The notes under the pieces were generated by a model that was given only the letters and a program-made list of their open reading frames with translations, made no database searches and was not told where the DNA came from. From Flavonifractor avicola (GTDB taxonomy: Bacteria; Bacillota; Clostridia; Oscillospirales; Oscillospiraceae): a DNA stretch of 29,307 nucleotides. A program made the translations under genes and the position numbers. Below are positions 1 through 7,254 of the stretch, one piece after another; the stretch's first letter is position 1, and each line of letters opens with the position of its first letter. Location of the stretch: assembly GCA_019116915.1 (NCBI GenBank), contig DXAS01000102.1:1-29307 (forward strand), given 5' to 3'.

Positions 1-237
1 ATGGAGCCGGACGGTAGTGCCCCCCCTGGCCTCGGTCTCCTTCATCACCTCGATGACCTCTTCCAGGGTCATCTTGGCGCTGTCATAGACCTGGCAGCCT
101 TCCTTTTTATAATCCAGCAGGGCGGGGTTCACCAGGGAACCGGCGTAGATGATCACATCCGCCTCCCCCAGCAGCCTGGCGCCCCGCACGGTGATGAGAT
201 CGGCCCCACCGGGGCCCGCGCCGATGAAATGTACCAT
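1..237 (-). CDS. cbiF: Cobalt-precorrin-4 C11-methyltransferase, N-terminal part (cut by window edge)
   Basis: The first 79 codons are present; the gene continues past the left edge. The product methylates C11 of the corrin ring with SAM in anaerobic cobalamin synthesis, in the cytoplasm. The N-terminus MVHFIGAGPGGADLITVRGA carries the glycine-rich GAGPG loop of tetrapyrrole methylases, and the next part (IYAGSLVNPALL) is the segment typical of CbiF/CobM rather than CbiL or CbiH. The ATG is preceded by GATAGGAG about 8 nt upstream. It lies 46 nt downstream of cbiD on the same strand, so it is probably the second gene of the riboswitch-controlled operon. Family assignment is firm; completeness cannot be judged. 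Confidence 0.9.
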   Translation of the reverse strand, partial: MVHFIGAGPGGADLITVRGARLLGEADVIIYAGSLVNPALLDYKKEGCQVYDSAKMTLEEVIEVMKETEARGGTTVRLH

Positions 238-262
238 AATCGAAACTCCTATCTGTACCGGC

Positions 263-283
263 GGGCGGCCGTAAAGGCCGCCC
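263..283. repeat. Perfect GC-rich palindrome between cbiD and cbiF (REP-like)
   Basis: GGGCGGCC, 5-nt loop, GGCCGCCC lies in the 46-nt gap between cbiD and cbiF and is flanked by CCTACG. There is no T-tract on either side, so it is not a standard terminator. The form (a GC-rich palindrome ending in GCCCCTACG) resembles the short interspersed palindromes common in GC-rich Clostridia. I see only one copy in this window, so repeat status is from memory, not shown here. It might alter mRNA stability between the two genes. Confidence 0.45.
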
Positions 284-1420
284 CTACGATTGATATTGAT
301 GCAGGGCCAGCAATTTCCCGGCCCCTGTTGTCTTGCCCAGCAGTCCGTACTGGTTGGAGAAGAACACCGCCTCAATGGCCAGATCGGGTCCGGCCCGGTG
401 GTGCAATACCTCCTCCAGGGCCTGGGCAATGGAGGCCATCACCGGCTCCAGCAGCCCCTCCTCTTTCAGCAGCTCCACCCCGGCATCGGTGGTGGGGCAG
501 GCAAAGAGGGCTTTCAGCAGCGCCGGGCTCCCGCCCGCCAGGGCAGCGTGGGCGGTGAGGGTCTCCCGCCGGCCGTCGGCCACCTTGGAGTGGGTGTTCA
601 TGTTCCCCGCCGCCACTTTAATCAGCTTGCCCAGGTGGCCCACCAGCAGGAAGGATCGGAAGCCCAGCCCGGCAGCGTGGTCGATGGCGTGACCCAGATA
701 GTTGCTGCAGGTGCAGCGGTGGGTCAAGTCCAGGCCCAGAGTCCCCTCCGCGAAGGAGTCCCCGTAGTTGCCGGGGGTGACCAGCAGCTCGGTCACGCCT
801 GCGGCTTTGGCTATATCCTGCTCCAGGTAGAGGGAGTCGATGAGGGCGGCCTCGCTCATGGGGCGGACGATACCGCTGGTGCCCAGGATGGAGATGCCCC
901 CTTCAATACCCAGACGGGGGTTGAAGGTGTGGGCGGCCAGCGTCTCTCCCTCCGGAACCGAAATGGTGATGGACAGCCCGCCGGTATAGCCCGCCCTGGC
1001 CATCTCCTCCTCCGCCTGGTGCCGGATCATCATCCGGGGGGTGGAGTTGATGGCAGCTGCGCCTACCGGCTGGTCCAGCCCGGGCCGGGTCACCCGGCCC
1101 ACGCCGGTACCGCCGTCGATGATAATGCCGGGGGCGCCGGTTTTTTCCGCCCGGGCAAAAATCAGGGTACCGTTTGTCACATCCGGATCGTCCCCGCCGT
1201 CCTTCCGGACGGCACAGCTGGCCCAGCCGGTTCCGGCGGACTGCTCCAGCAGTTCAGCCTCCACCGTGATCCCCGCAGGGGTATCCACCCGCACTGCGGG
1301 CAAAGCCTCCCCGGTAAGCAGCAGCCGGACCGCCCCGGCTGTAGCGGCGGCGGCACAAGTGCCGGTGGTATAGCCGCAGCGCAGCTGCTTGTTCCCCACC
1401 GGGATATACAGTTCCAGCAC
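284..1420 (-). CDS. cbiD: Cobalt-precorrin-5B C1-methyltransferase
   Basis: CbiD is the SAM-dependent C1-methylase of the anaerobic (early cobalt insertion) B12 pathway. The product is 378 aa, normal for the family, and carries the hallmark GYTTGTCAAAA segment near residue 16, followed by GGTGVGRVTRPGL and later NYGDSFAEGTLG-type segments. I start it at GTG 1420: AAGGAGG sits 7 nt upstream. The longer in-frame ATG at 1495 would place the first 25 codons inside the intrinsic terminator at 1441-1476, so it is rejected. It is the first gene after the cobalamin riboswitch and is followed by cbiF. Expression should fall when adenosylcobalamin is plentiful. Confidence 0.93.
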   Translation of the reverse strand: MLELYIPVGNKQLRCGYTTGTCAAAATAGAVRLLLTGEALPAVRVDTPAGITVEAELLEQSAGTGWASCAVRKDGGDDPDVTNGTLIFARAEKTGAPGIIIDGGTGVGRVTRPGLDQPVGAAAINSTPRMMIRHQAEEEMARAGYTGGLSITISVPEGETLAAHTFNPRLGIEGGISILGTSGIVRPMSEAALIDSLYLEQDIAKAAGVTELLVTPGNYGDSFAEGTLGLDLTHRCTCSNYLGHAIDHAAGLGFRSFLLVGHLGKLIKVAAGNMNTHSKVADGRRETLTAHAALAGGSPALLKALFACPTTDAGVELLKEEGLLEPVMASIAQALEEVLHHRAGPDLAIEAVFFSNQYGLLGKTTGAGKLLALHQYQS

Positions 1421-1440
1421 CAGACCGCCTCCTTCGACAC

Positions 1441-1476
1441 AAAAAGGCCCTCCCCAGCTTTGGGGAGGGCCTTTTT
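1441..1476 (-). terminator. Riboswitch expression-platform terminator
   Basis: A perfect 16-bp inverted repeat (AAAAAGGCCCTCCCCA, 4-nt loop, complementary arm) ends in five T on the minus strand, between the cobalamin aptamer and the cbiD ribosome binding site. Its position makes it the likely off-switch of the riboswitch: transcription would stop here when the cofactor is bound. Confidence 0.88.
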
Positions 1477-1520
1477 CAATGAAAAAATGCCGCACCTCTC
1501 CACCTCAGAGCTACGCAATA

Positions 1521-1690
1521 CGGTATCCCTGCAGCGGGTCTCCTGGCTTGCGTTTCCTCCTCCGGCGCACCTTCTCAGCCCAACGGGCCAATGGTATTCG
1601 CGCCTTCGTCCACGCTTACAGTAGAGGTAAGACTGCGCCGGATTTGCACCGGCTTCCCCTTTCGCGGCACTGCCGCAACTGCGGATACAA
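1521..1690 (-). ncRNA. Cobalamin (adenosylcobalamin-type) riboswitch
   Basis: Read on the minus strand the segment has the class's conserved blocks in order: GCCGGTGCAAATCCGGCGCA (P3 and the GCA-AAT core), GCGAATACCATTGGC, GAAGGTGCGCC with GGAAACGC, and finally the B12-box AAGCCAGGAGACCCGC. It is followed by a strong terminator and then cbiD, a cobalamin synthesis gene, which fits feedback control by transcription termination. Outer boundaries are approximate. Confidence 0.95.
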
Positions 1691-1705
1691 TTCAATTCTC
1701 CGCTC

Positions 1706-1734
1706 ATTATATCAGGGTTCAGGGGAAAAGTAAA
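1706..1734 (-). promoter_or_regulatory. Promoter of the cobalamin operon
   Basis: TTTACT, 17-nt spacer, TATAAT on the minus strand. The predicted start point, near 1699, lies just before the riboswitch aptamer. The -10 is perfect and the -35 matches 4 of 6. Confidence 0.7.
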
Positions 1735-1746
1735 GGTAATTTCTTG

Positions 1747-2205
1747 TCATATGGGCGCACGGGCCGGTTCCCGTGCCATGACAAAATTGGTCAATTTGAC
1801 CCCATGGCGCTCCACCTGCTGCTCCCGCTCCACCCGCCAGCCCCGGTGTTCAAAGAAGGGCCGGGCGGTAAGAGAAGCATGGGTCAGCCGGGCGCCGGGC
1901 AGGCCGTCGCACAGGGCGGTGGCAATCCCCCGGCCCTGGAGATCCTTATGGACATAGAGCCGGTCCAGGTAGCCGTCGTCGGCCAGATCGGCAAAGCCAG
2001 CCACCATCCCGTCCCACTCCGCCACCAAAGTAGTGTGGGCCTGAAAGGAGGCATCCCAGGCCGCCAGATCCACCTGTCCGTCGGCCCAGGCATCCAGCTG
2101 CTCCGGGGTGTAGTCCTGTCCGCACACCCCATGAACCGTCTGATAAAAGAGCTCCGCCAGAATGGGGCAGTCCGACGGACGGTAGGGCCGTACCGTCAGA
2201 CTCAT
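1747..2205 (-). CDS. GNAT family N-acetyltransferase
   Basis: A 152-aa cytoplasmic acetyltransferase of the GNAT fold; the substrate is unknown. It begins SLTVRPYRPSDCPILAELF, the usual first strand and helix. The acetyl-CoA loop (motif A) is seen in YLDRLYVHKDLQGRGIATAL near residues 78-97, and a PFFEHRGWRVE segment near the C-terminus is the usual end of the fold. The ATG overlaps the TGA of the upstream P-type ATPase by four bases (ATGA), so translation is probably coupled. A longer start at 2298 exists but would bury 31 codons inside the ATPase gene and has no support. No terminator follows; the cobalamin operon promoter begins 13 nt after the stop. Confidence 0.85.
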   Translation of the reverse strand: MSLTVRPYRPSDCPILAELFYQTVHGVCGQDYTPEQLDAWADGQVDLAAWDASFQAHTTLVAEWDGMVAGFADLADDGYLDRLYVHKDLQGRGIATALCDGLPGARLTHASLTARPFFEHRGWRVEREQQVERHGVKLTNFVMAREPARAPI

Positions 2206-4637
2206 GTGCGGCGCCTCATATGTCTGGCCTTGTCCCACAGCAGGGCGCCGTACTGACATACCTTCAGCAGCACGTTCATCACCGGGTAGGACAGGCACAG
2301 GAACACCACCAGCACCAGGAAGGACTGGATGGTCAGCTGGCTCAGGCCAAAGCTGGCCCCGAACCAGATGATGGCCACCGCGGAGGAGGCAGACATGGCG
2401 ATCATCAGTACCCGCCGCTTCCAGTCGAAGGGCTTACACACCTGATAGAGCACCAGCAGGCCGATGACCACCAGCAGGATGGTAGACATAGTGGACAACT
2501 CATCGGTGGTAAAGCCAAAGACCAGATAGAAGGCCTCCAGCCCCAGCACGATGATCAGGTCGGTGAGGCCGCCGGGCAGGGCTGCCCGGAACACGTTGGT
2601 AAGAAATTTTCCCTTTACCAGGGCGTGGTTGGGCTCCAGAGCCAGGAAGAGGGAGGGCACGCCGATGGTGACGGCGCTGAGGAAGGAGATCTGCAGCGGG
2701 GTCACCGGGTAGGGGAAGGTGGCGAACAGGGAGATGATAGACAGGAAAAAGGAGAAGATGTTTTTCACCAGATAGAGGGCGGCGGCCCGCTGGATGTTAT
2801 TGATGACCCGGCGGCCCTCGGCCACCACCTTGGGCATGGCGGCAAAGTCGGAGTTAAGGAGCACCAGCTGGGCGGCGTGGCAGGCGGCCTCCGCACCGGA
2901 AGCCATGGCAATGCCGCAGTCGGCGTCCTTCAGGGCCAGTACGTCGTTGACGCCGTCGCCGGTCATGGCCACGGTGTGACCCGCCCGCTGGAGGGCCTGG
3001 ACCAGCTTGCGCTTCTGGTCGGGGGTGACCCGGCCGAACACGGTAAATTCCCGCACCGCCCGGTCCATGTCGGCATCGGAGTGGAGGGTGGCGGCGTCCA
3101 CATAGCGGTCCGCCCCCTGGATGCCCGCCTGACGGGCCACCTCGGCCACCGTCACCGGGTTATCGCCGGAAATGACCTTAACGGCCACCTTCTGCTCGGC
3201 AAAGAACTGGAAGGTCTTGGGCGCCGATTCCCGCACCCGGTTGGACAGCAGTACCAGGGCCATGGGGCACACCCGCCGTGGGTCCAGCCCCTTCTGGTCG
3301 GGCATCCCCTGGTATTCTGCGGCCAACAGCACCCGGTAGCCCTTGGCGGACCAGGGGTCCACCTGCTCCTTCAGATCCCCGTACCGGGGCCCCAGGATGA
3401 ACTCGGGAGCGCCCACCAGATAGGCGCCGTGGCCGGGAAAGACGGCGGCGCTCCACTTGGTGGCGGAGGTGAAGGGGATGGTCTTTTCCGCGTGCCAGGC
3501 CGACCGGCCGTGGAACTTCTTCTGCATGGCCCGGGCAGTATCGTTGTCCGCCTCGGAAACCTGATAAAAGGCGTTGAGGATCTCGGTGACCTCGGTCTCG
3601 GCGTACTTTTCCGGGTCCAGGTACACCACCTCGCCCACCTCCATCCGGGGCTCAGTGATGGTGCCTGTCTTGTCCACGCACAGCACATCCACCCGTGCCA
3701 GGGTCTCGATGCAGTTCATATCCTGGGCCAGCACCTTGCCCTGGGCCAGCCGGATCATGCTCACCGCCAGAGCCACGCTGGTCAGCAGGTAGAGGCCCTC
3801 GGGGATCATGCCGATGAGGGCAGCCACCGTGGACACCACCGTCTCCTGGAAGGTGCGGCCCACGATGAAAAATTCCTTGGCAAACAGGGCGATGCCGATG
3901 GGGATGAGCAGGATACCGATGACCCGGATCAGCTTGTCCAGGGAGGACATCATCTCGCTCTTGCCCACGGTGACGTCCTTTTTGGCCTCCAGGGTAAGGC
4001 GGGCGGCGTAGGACTCCGCCCCCACCCGGTCCAGCCGGGCCCGGCAGCGTCCCGCCACCACAAAGGAACCGGAGAGCAGGGCGTCTCCCGGCCGCTTGAT
4101 AATGGCATCGGCCTCGCCGGTAATGAGGGCCTCGTTGACCTGGACCTGACCGGCCAGCACCGTGGCGTCGGCAGGGATCTGATCGCCGGAGGCCAGCTCG
4201 GCCACGTCGTCCCGCACCAGATGGGAGGCGGGCACCGAGCCCAGCTGCCCCTCCCGCACCACGTTAGCCCGGGGAGCCGCCAGCAGGTTCAGCTTGTCAA
4301 TGGTGTGCTTGGAGCGCAACTGCTGCAAAATGCCGATGCCGGTGTTGGCCATGGCGATGAGCAGGAACAAAAGGTCCTCCACCGATCCCACAAAGATCAG
4401 CAGAGCGGCCAGCACCACAAAGATGAAGTTGAAGAAGGTAAAGACGTTGGCCCGCACGATCTGCCCCACGGTCTTGGTGGGGGATTCCACCGGATCGTTG
4501 GCCCAGCCGTTCTGCTGGCGCTCCCGCACCTGGGCCATGGTCAGGCCCAGATTGGGATCGGCGCTCACCCGGGGCACATCCCGCCGGGGACGGGGGACAG
4601 CCTGAGGAGATGGATGCTGTTTCTGCTTGCCTTTCAT
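2202..4637 (-). CDS. Cation-translocating P-type ATPase (HAD-IC family)
   Basis: An 811-aa membrane ion pump. Visible parts in order: two N-terminal membrane spans near 60-105; actuator motif TGEA near 168 (usual TGES, catalytic Glu kept); membrane spans near 235-300 with IPEGL in the ion-binding helix; phosphorylation motif DKTGT with Asp322; hinge TGDGVND near 560; then about six C-terminal spans. No heavy-metal-binding N-terminal domain or CPC motif is present, so it is not a copper or zinc type. The IPEGL helix and overall form recall the Exp7/CaxP calcium-type pumps of Firmicutes, but the ion is an inference. Start chosen at ATG 4637 with GAGGG upstream; an ATG at 4688 has no good ribosome binding site. 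Coupled by ATGA to the GNAT gene. Confidence 0.9.
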   Translation of the reverse strand: MKGKQKQHPSPQAVPRPRRDVPRVSADPNLGLTMAQVRERQQNGWANDPVESPTKTVGQIVRANVFTFFNFIFVVLAALLIFVGSVEDLLFLLIAMANTGIGILQQLRSKHTIDKLNLLAAPRANVVREGQLGSVPASHLVRDDVAELASGDQIPADATVLAGQVQVNEALITGEADAIIKRPGDALLSGSFVVAGRCRARLDRVGAESYAARLTLEAKKDVTVGKSEMMSSLDKLIRVIGILLIPIGIALFAKEFFIVGRTFQETVVSTVAALIGMIPEGLYLLTSVALAVSMIRLAQGKVLAQDMNCIETLARVDVLCVDKTGTITEPRMEVGEVVYLDPEKYAETEVTEILNAFYQVSEADNDTARAMQKKFHGRSAWHAEKTIPFTSATKWSAAVFPGHGAYLVGAPEFILGPRYGDLKEQVDPWSAKGYRVLLAAEYQGMPDQKGLDPRRVCPMALVLLSNRVRESAPKTFQFFAEQKVAVKVISGDNPVTVAEVARQAGIQGADRYVDAATLHSDADMDRAVREFTVFGRVTPDQKRKLVQALQRAGHTVAMTGDGVNDVLALKDADCGIAMASGAEAACHAAQLVLLNSDFAAMPKVVAEGRRVINNIQRAAALYLVKNIFSFFLSIISLFATFPYPVTPLQISFLSAVTIGVPSLFLALEPNHALVKGKFLTNVFRAALPGGLTDLIIVLGLEAFYLVFGFTTDELSTMSTILLVVIGLLVLYQVCKPFDWKRRVLMIAMSASSAVAIIWFGASFGLSQLTIQSFLVLVVFLCLSYPVMNVLLKVCQYGALLWDKARHMRRRT

Positions 4638-4662
4638 GTAGTCGCCCTCAATACTGTAAATT

Positions 4663-4677
4663 CCGCCCTCAGGGCGG
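4663..4677. promoter_or_regulatory. Palindrome in the ATPase leader
   Basis: CCGCCCT, one base, AGGGCGG: a perfect 7-bp dyad between the predicted start of transcription and the ATG of the ATPase gene. It could be an operator or a small RNA hairpin; nothing in the sequence decides this. Confidence 0.35.
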
Positions 4678-4699
4678 ACAATTTCCAAAATCTTGTCAC

Positions 4700-4728
4700 A
4701 TTATAGCCGATTTTTTCAGCGCATACAA
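4700..4728 (-). promoter_or_regulatory. Promoter of the ATPase-GNAT operon
   Basis: TTGTAT, 17-nt spacer, TATAAT on the minus strand; the predicted start near 4692 gives a leader of about 55 nt. Confidence 0.75.
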
Positions 4729-4826
4729 GGCCGCCGGATAAATCTTAACCAATTCTCCACAATTTCTTAAGTCCGGGGCATGGAGCCCCTCCTTCTCCGC
4801 TATACTGGAACCAAAGGAGGGGTATC

Positions 4827-5090
4827 ATGGAGCCCATTTCAGACAAGATGCAGGTCCTGCTCCGGCTGGCGCTGTGCGGCGGCGGCGCCGCCCTGCTGTA
4901 CGCGGGCGCCCTCAAGCTGCCCGCTCTGGAGGAGCGCCGTCCCTGGCTGGAGGAACACCGGCTTCAGGTCATTGCTCTGGGGGCGGCGGCGCTGTTCGGC
5001 CTGTCCCTGCTGGCCTTTCCCCGGCCGGAGGATGGGAAGGAGCAGGAAGAGTTCGGCTGTTGCTGCGACGGCTACGAGCCGGTGGAGTAA
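4827..5090 (+). CDS. Small two-span membrane protein, function unknown
   Basis: I do not recognise this 87-aa protein. It has two hydrophobic segments (about residues 9-27 and 46-63), an acidic, glutamate-rich linker between them, and a short C-terminal tail holding CCC in FGCCCDGYEP. The ATG at 4827 follows AAAGGAGGGG with ideal spacing and a TATACT -10-like box at 4801-4806, whose -35 is poor. The stop is 14 nt before a strong hairpin. The gene is divergent from the P-type ATPase and convergent with the ROK kinase. The three adjacent cysteines could bind a metal or be lipid-modified, but this is speculation. Confidence 0.7.
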   Translation: MEPISDKMQVLLRLALCGGGAALLYAGALKLPALEERRPWLEEHRLQVIALGAAALFGLSLLAFPRPEDGKEQEEFGCCCDGYEPVE

Positions 5091-5104
5091 GCCGCCCCAA
5101 AAGC

Positions 5105-5134
5105 ACAGGGCCCGCCGGATGGCGGGCCCTGTTT
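5105..5134. terminator. Shared terminator between convergent genes
   Basis: A perfect 12-bp stem (ACAGGGCCCGCC with its complement) and a 4-base loop lie between the small membrane protein gene and the ROK kinase gene. T-runs are short on both sides (TTTC and GCTTTT), so it probably serves both directions imperfectly. Confidence 0.7.
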
Positions 5135-5139
5135 CGGAC

Positions 5140-6090
5140 TTATCGGAAAAGAGGCAGCAGGGCCGCGCCGATGATACCGGCGTCGTTGCCCAGAGCCGCC
5201 CGCACCAGCCGGGTACGGTGGACGCTGTTGCGGGCGTAGTCCTCCCGATTCAGGATGTAGCGCACGGGAGCCATCAGCGTCTCCCCCTGGGCGGAGGGTC
5301 CACCGCCGATGCAGAACACTTCCGGCTGGAAGATGTTCACCAGGCTGGCCACACCGCAGCCCAGGTAATCCACATACTCATCGATGACCTTTCCGGCGGC
5401 CGCGTCGCCCAGGGCGGCGGCGTCAAAGGGGGTGCGGCCGTTGACCGCCTCCAGAGTGCCCGCCAACTCCCACAGCTTGGAGTCGGGGTGTTCCTCCATG
5501 ACCTCACGGGTCCGTTTGATGAGGGCGGTAGCGGAGCAGTAGGCTTCAAAGCAGCCCTTCCGGCCGCAGGTACACAGCCGGCCGTCGTGCTCAATGACAA
5601 AGTGGCCCACTTCCATGCCGGCGTAGTTGAAGCCGGTATACAGCTTGCCGTTGAGGACAGCGCCGCCGCCCACACCGGTACCCAGGGTAATGGCGATCAT
5701 GGACTGGCTGCCCTTGCCGGCGCCGGCGGCAAATTCGCCCAGAGCGGCGGCATTGGCGTCGTTCTCCAGGTAGATCTTTTTGTTCAGCCGCTCCTCCATC
5801 AGGGCGGTGAGGGGCACATTGGAAAAGTCCAGGTTGGACCAGAACCGGATCACGCCGGTATCAGGCTCAATGGTACCGGGGGAACCAATGCCCACCGACT
5901 CAATATCATCCATGGACAGGCCCACCTGCTCCACCGCCGCCCGGGAGGCTGCCGCCATCTGATCGGCTACCTGTTCCGCCGGCACACCCCGGGGGGTTGG
6001 CAGACTGACCTTGCCCAAAAGTTCACCGTTTTCAGTCACCACAGCGGCAGCCACGTTGGTGCCGCCCAGATCGATCCCCAAATAGTACAT
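5140..6090 (-). CDS. ROK family glucokinase
   Basis: A 316-aa cytoplasmic sugar kinase, probably making glucose 6-phosphate from glucose and ATP. It opens with the phosphate-binding loop YYLGIDLGGTNVAAAVV. It has LENDANAAALGE with the catalytic Asp near residue 106, ITLGTGVGGG (ATP loop), EVGHFVIEHDG and the ROK zinc signature CTCGRKGCFEAYCS. The full zinc motif and length fit the GlcK-type ROK kinases of Firmicutes and there is no helix-turn-helix, so it is not a ROK repressor. Two adjacent ATG codons (6093 and 6090) follow AAGGAGG; the second has the better 7-nt spacing. Transcribed alone from its own promoter. Confidence 0.92.
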   Translation of the reverse strand: MYYLGIDLGGTNVAAAVVTENGELLGKVSLPTPRGVPAEQVADQMAAASRAAVEQVGLSMDDIESVGIGSPGTIEPDTGVIRFWSNLDFSNVPLTALMEERLNKKIYLENDANAAALGEFAAGAGKGSQSMIAITLGTGVGGGAVLNGKLYTGFNYAGMEVGHFVIEHDGRLCTCGRKGCFEAYCSATALIKRTREVMEEHPDSKLWELAGTLEAVNGRTPFDAAALGDAAAGKVIDEYVDYLGCGVASLVNIFQPEVFCIGGGPSAQGETLMAPVRYILNREDYARNSVHRTRLVRAALGNDAGIIGAALLPLFR

Positions 6091-6118
6091 CATCCCGCCT
6101 CCTTTGTTCTTCTCCCTG

Positions 6119-6147
6119 ATTATAATGCACCCGGCCCGGCGGCACAA
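6119..6147 (-). promoter_or_regulatory. Promoter of the ROK glucokinase
   Basis: TTGTGC, 17-nt spacer, TATAAT on the minus strand, directly after the terminator of the upstream gene pair. Confidence 0.72.
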
Positions 6148-6152
6148 GAGGA

Positions 6153-6181
6153 AAAAACGGCGTCCATAGGACGCCGTTTTT
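6153..6181 (-). terminator. Terminator of the glycosyltransferase/flippase-like operon
   Basis: CGGCGTCC, 3-nt loop, GGACGCCG, flanked by A and T runs. On the minus strand it starts at the TGA stop and ends in six T. Confidence 0.88.
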
Positions 6182-7254
6182 CAGGTCACGATAGGCCCCC
6201 GGGCCTGCTTAGGGTAAGGGGTGGAATCCTCCATTCTCCGCTGGCGGCGGGTCCGCAGATGGACCGCCAGCGCGACAATGGCGCTGATCACCAGGAAGGA
6301 GTAGAAGCTGATGCCCCGGGACACCAGCACGGCAGGCGTCACCAGGCTGGAACCGAAGAAGAGGGCCATGGCGGTCACAAAGCCGCCCTCAGAGGCGCCC
6401 ACGGCGCCGGGCAGCGGCAGATTGGCCACCGCCAGGGTCACCAGCGCCTGGGTGGCGATGATCTCCAGCGGACTGGCGCCCGACAGGCCGAAGGCGTAAT
6501 ATACCGCCACAGGAACGGAGAAGAGCGCGGTGAGCTGGACGATGGTGATGAGCACCAGGCCCACCATCATGCCCGGATTCTGTTTGACGCACTGGGCACC
6601 CTTGTGGTACTCTTCCATCTGCTTCTCCAGCCGCTGGCGGGCCTTGTCCCCATTGCGGATGATGCGCACCTTCACCAGCAGTTTGAGCACGCCGCCGGTG
6701 AGCTTGCGGGCAGCGTTGGGCAGGAACATGAGGGAGAGCATTCCCACCGTCAGGCTTCCGTTGACCACCACACCGTAGAGCAGCAGCAGTCCCAGACCGC
6801 TCCCCAGATTCTGCACCAGATAAAAGTGGGTCAGGGCCGCCGCCAGAGCATAGACGATGACCACCGCCTGATAACACACCGCGATGAGCATCATATTCAG
6901 CGCGCCGTGGGCCGCCGGGATATTGTCCTTGGACATATAGTAGACCTGGGCCGGCTGACCGCCAGTAGAGGAGGGGGTAATGGAACTGACATAAAAGCCC
7001 ACAAAGGAATAACCCAGACAGCGGCGGTAGCGCACCTTATGGCCCAGACGCCCCAAAACGATCCTGGAACACAGGGCCTCGCTGCCCACAAACACAAACA
7101 TCATACCCAGCCCCATCAGCAGCCACAGCGGATTGAGCTGCCGCAGGGTGCTGGCCAGCCGCGAGAAGGACATATCCCGGAGCAGCATATAGCCGGTAAA
7201 GGCCATGAGAGCCAGGATCAGCCCGATACCGACCAAGCTCTTCCGTTTGTCCAT
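6181..7254 (-). CDS. Flippase-like membrane protein, LPG synthase TM region family
   Basis: A 357-aa polytopic membrane protein with about eight hydrophobic spans. It belongs to the family of the lysylphosphatidylglycerol synthase transmembrane domain (PF03706, YbhN/AglD-like). Its hallmarks are TPSSTGGQPAQVYYM after the third span and LPLPGAVGASEGGF in the second half. It has no C-terminal catalytic aminoacyl-transferase domain, so it is not a complete MprF. The TGATG overlap with the glycosyltransferase gene means the two are translated together. From this I infer a shared role in moving or making a membrane glycolipid; the actual substrate is unknown. Start chosen at ATG 7254; a GTG at 7263 sits too close to the ribosome binding site. 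Confidence 0.87.
   Translation of the reverse strand: MDKRKSLVGIGLILALMAFTGYMLLRDMSFSRLASTLRQLNPLWLLMGLGMMFVFVGSEALCSRIVLGRLGHKVRYRRCLGYSFVGFYVSSITPSSTGGQPAQVYYMSKDNIPAAHGALNMMLIAVCYQAVVIVYALAAALTHFYLVQNLGSGLGLLLLYGVVVNGSLTVGMLSLMFLPNAARKLTGGVLKLLVKVRIIRNGDKARQRLEKQMEEYHKGAQCVKQNPGMMVGLVLITIVQLTALFSVPVAVYYAFGLSGASPLEIIATQALVTLAVANLPLPGAVGASEGGFVTAMALFFGSSLVTPAVLVSRGISFYSFLVISAIVALAVHLRTRRQRRMEDSTPYPKQARGPIVT

Noticed and set aside
2220..4706. Long plus-strand open frame of 828 codons
   Set aside because: Antisense to the P-type ATPase; Gly/His/Gln-rich translation with no domain. An effect of high GC. The same holds for 4780-7368 and 7296-9218 on the plus strand and 10021-12165 on the minus strand.
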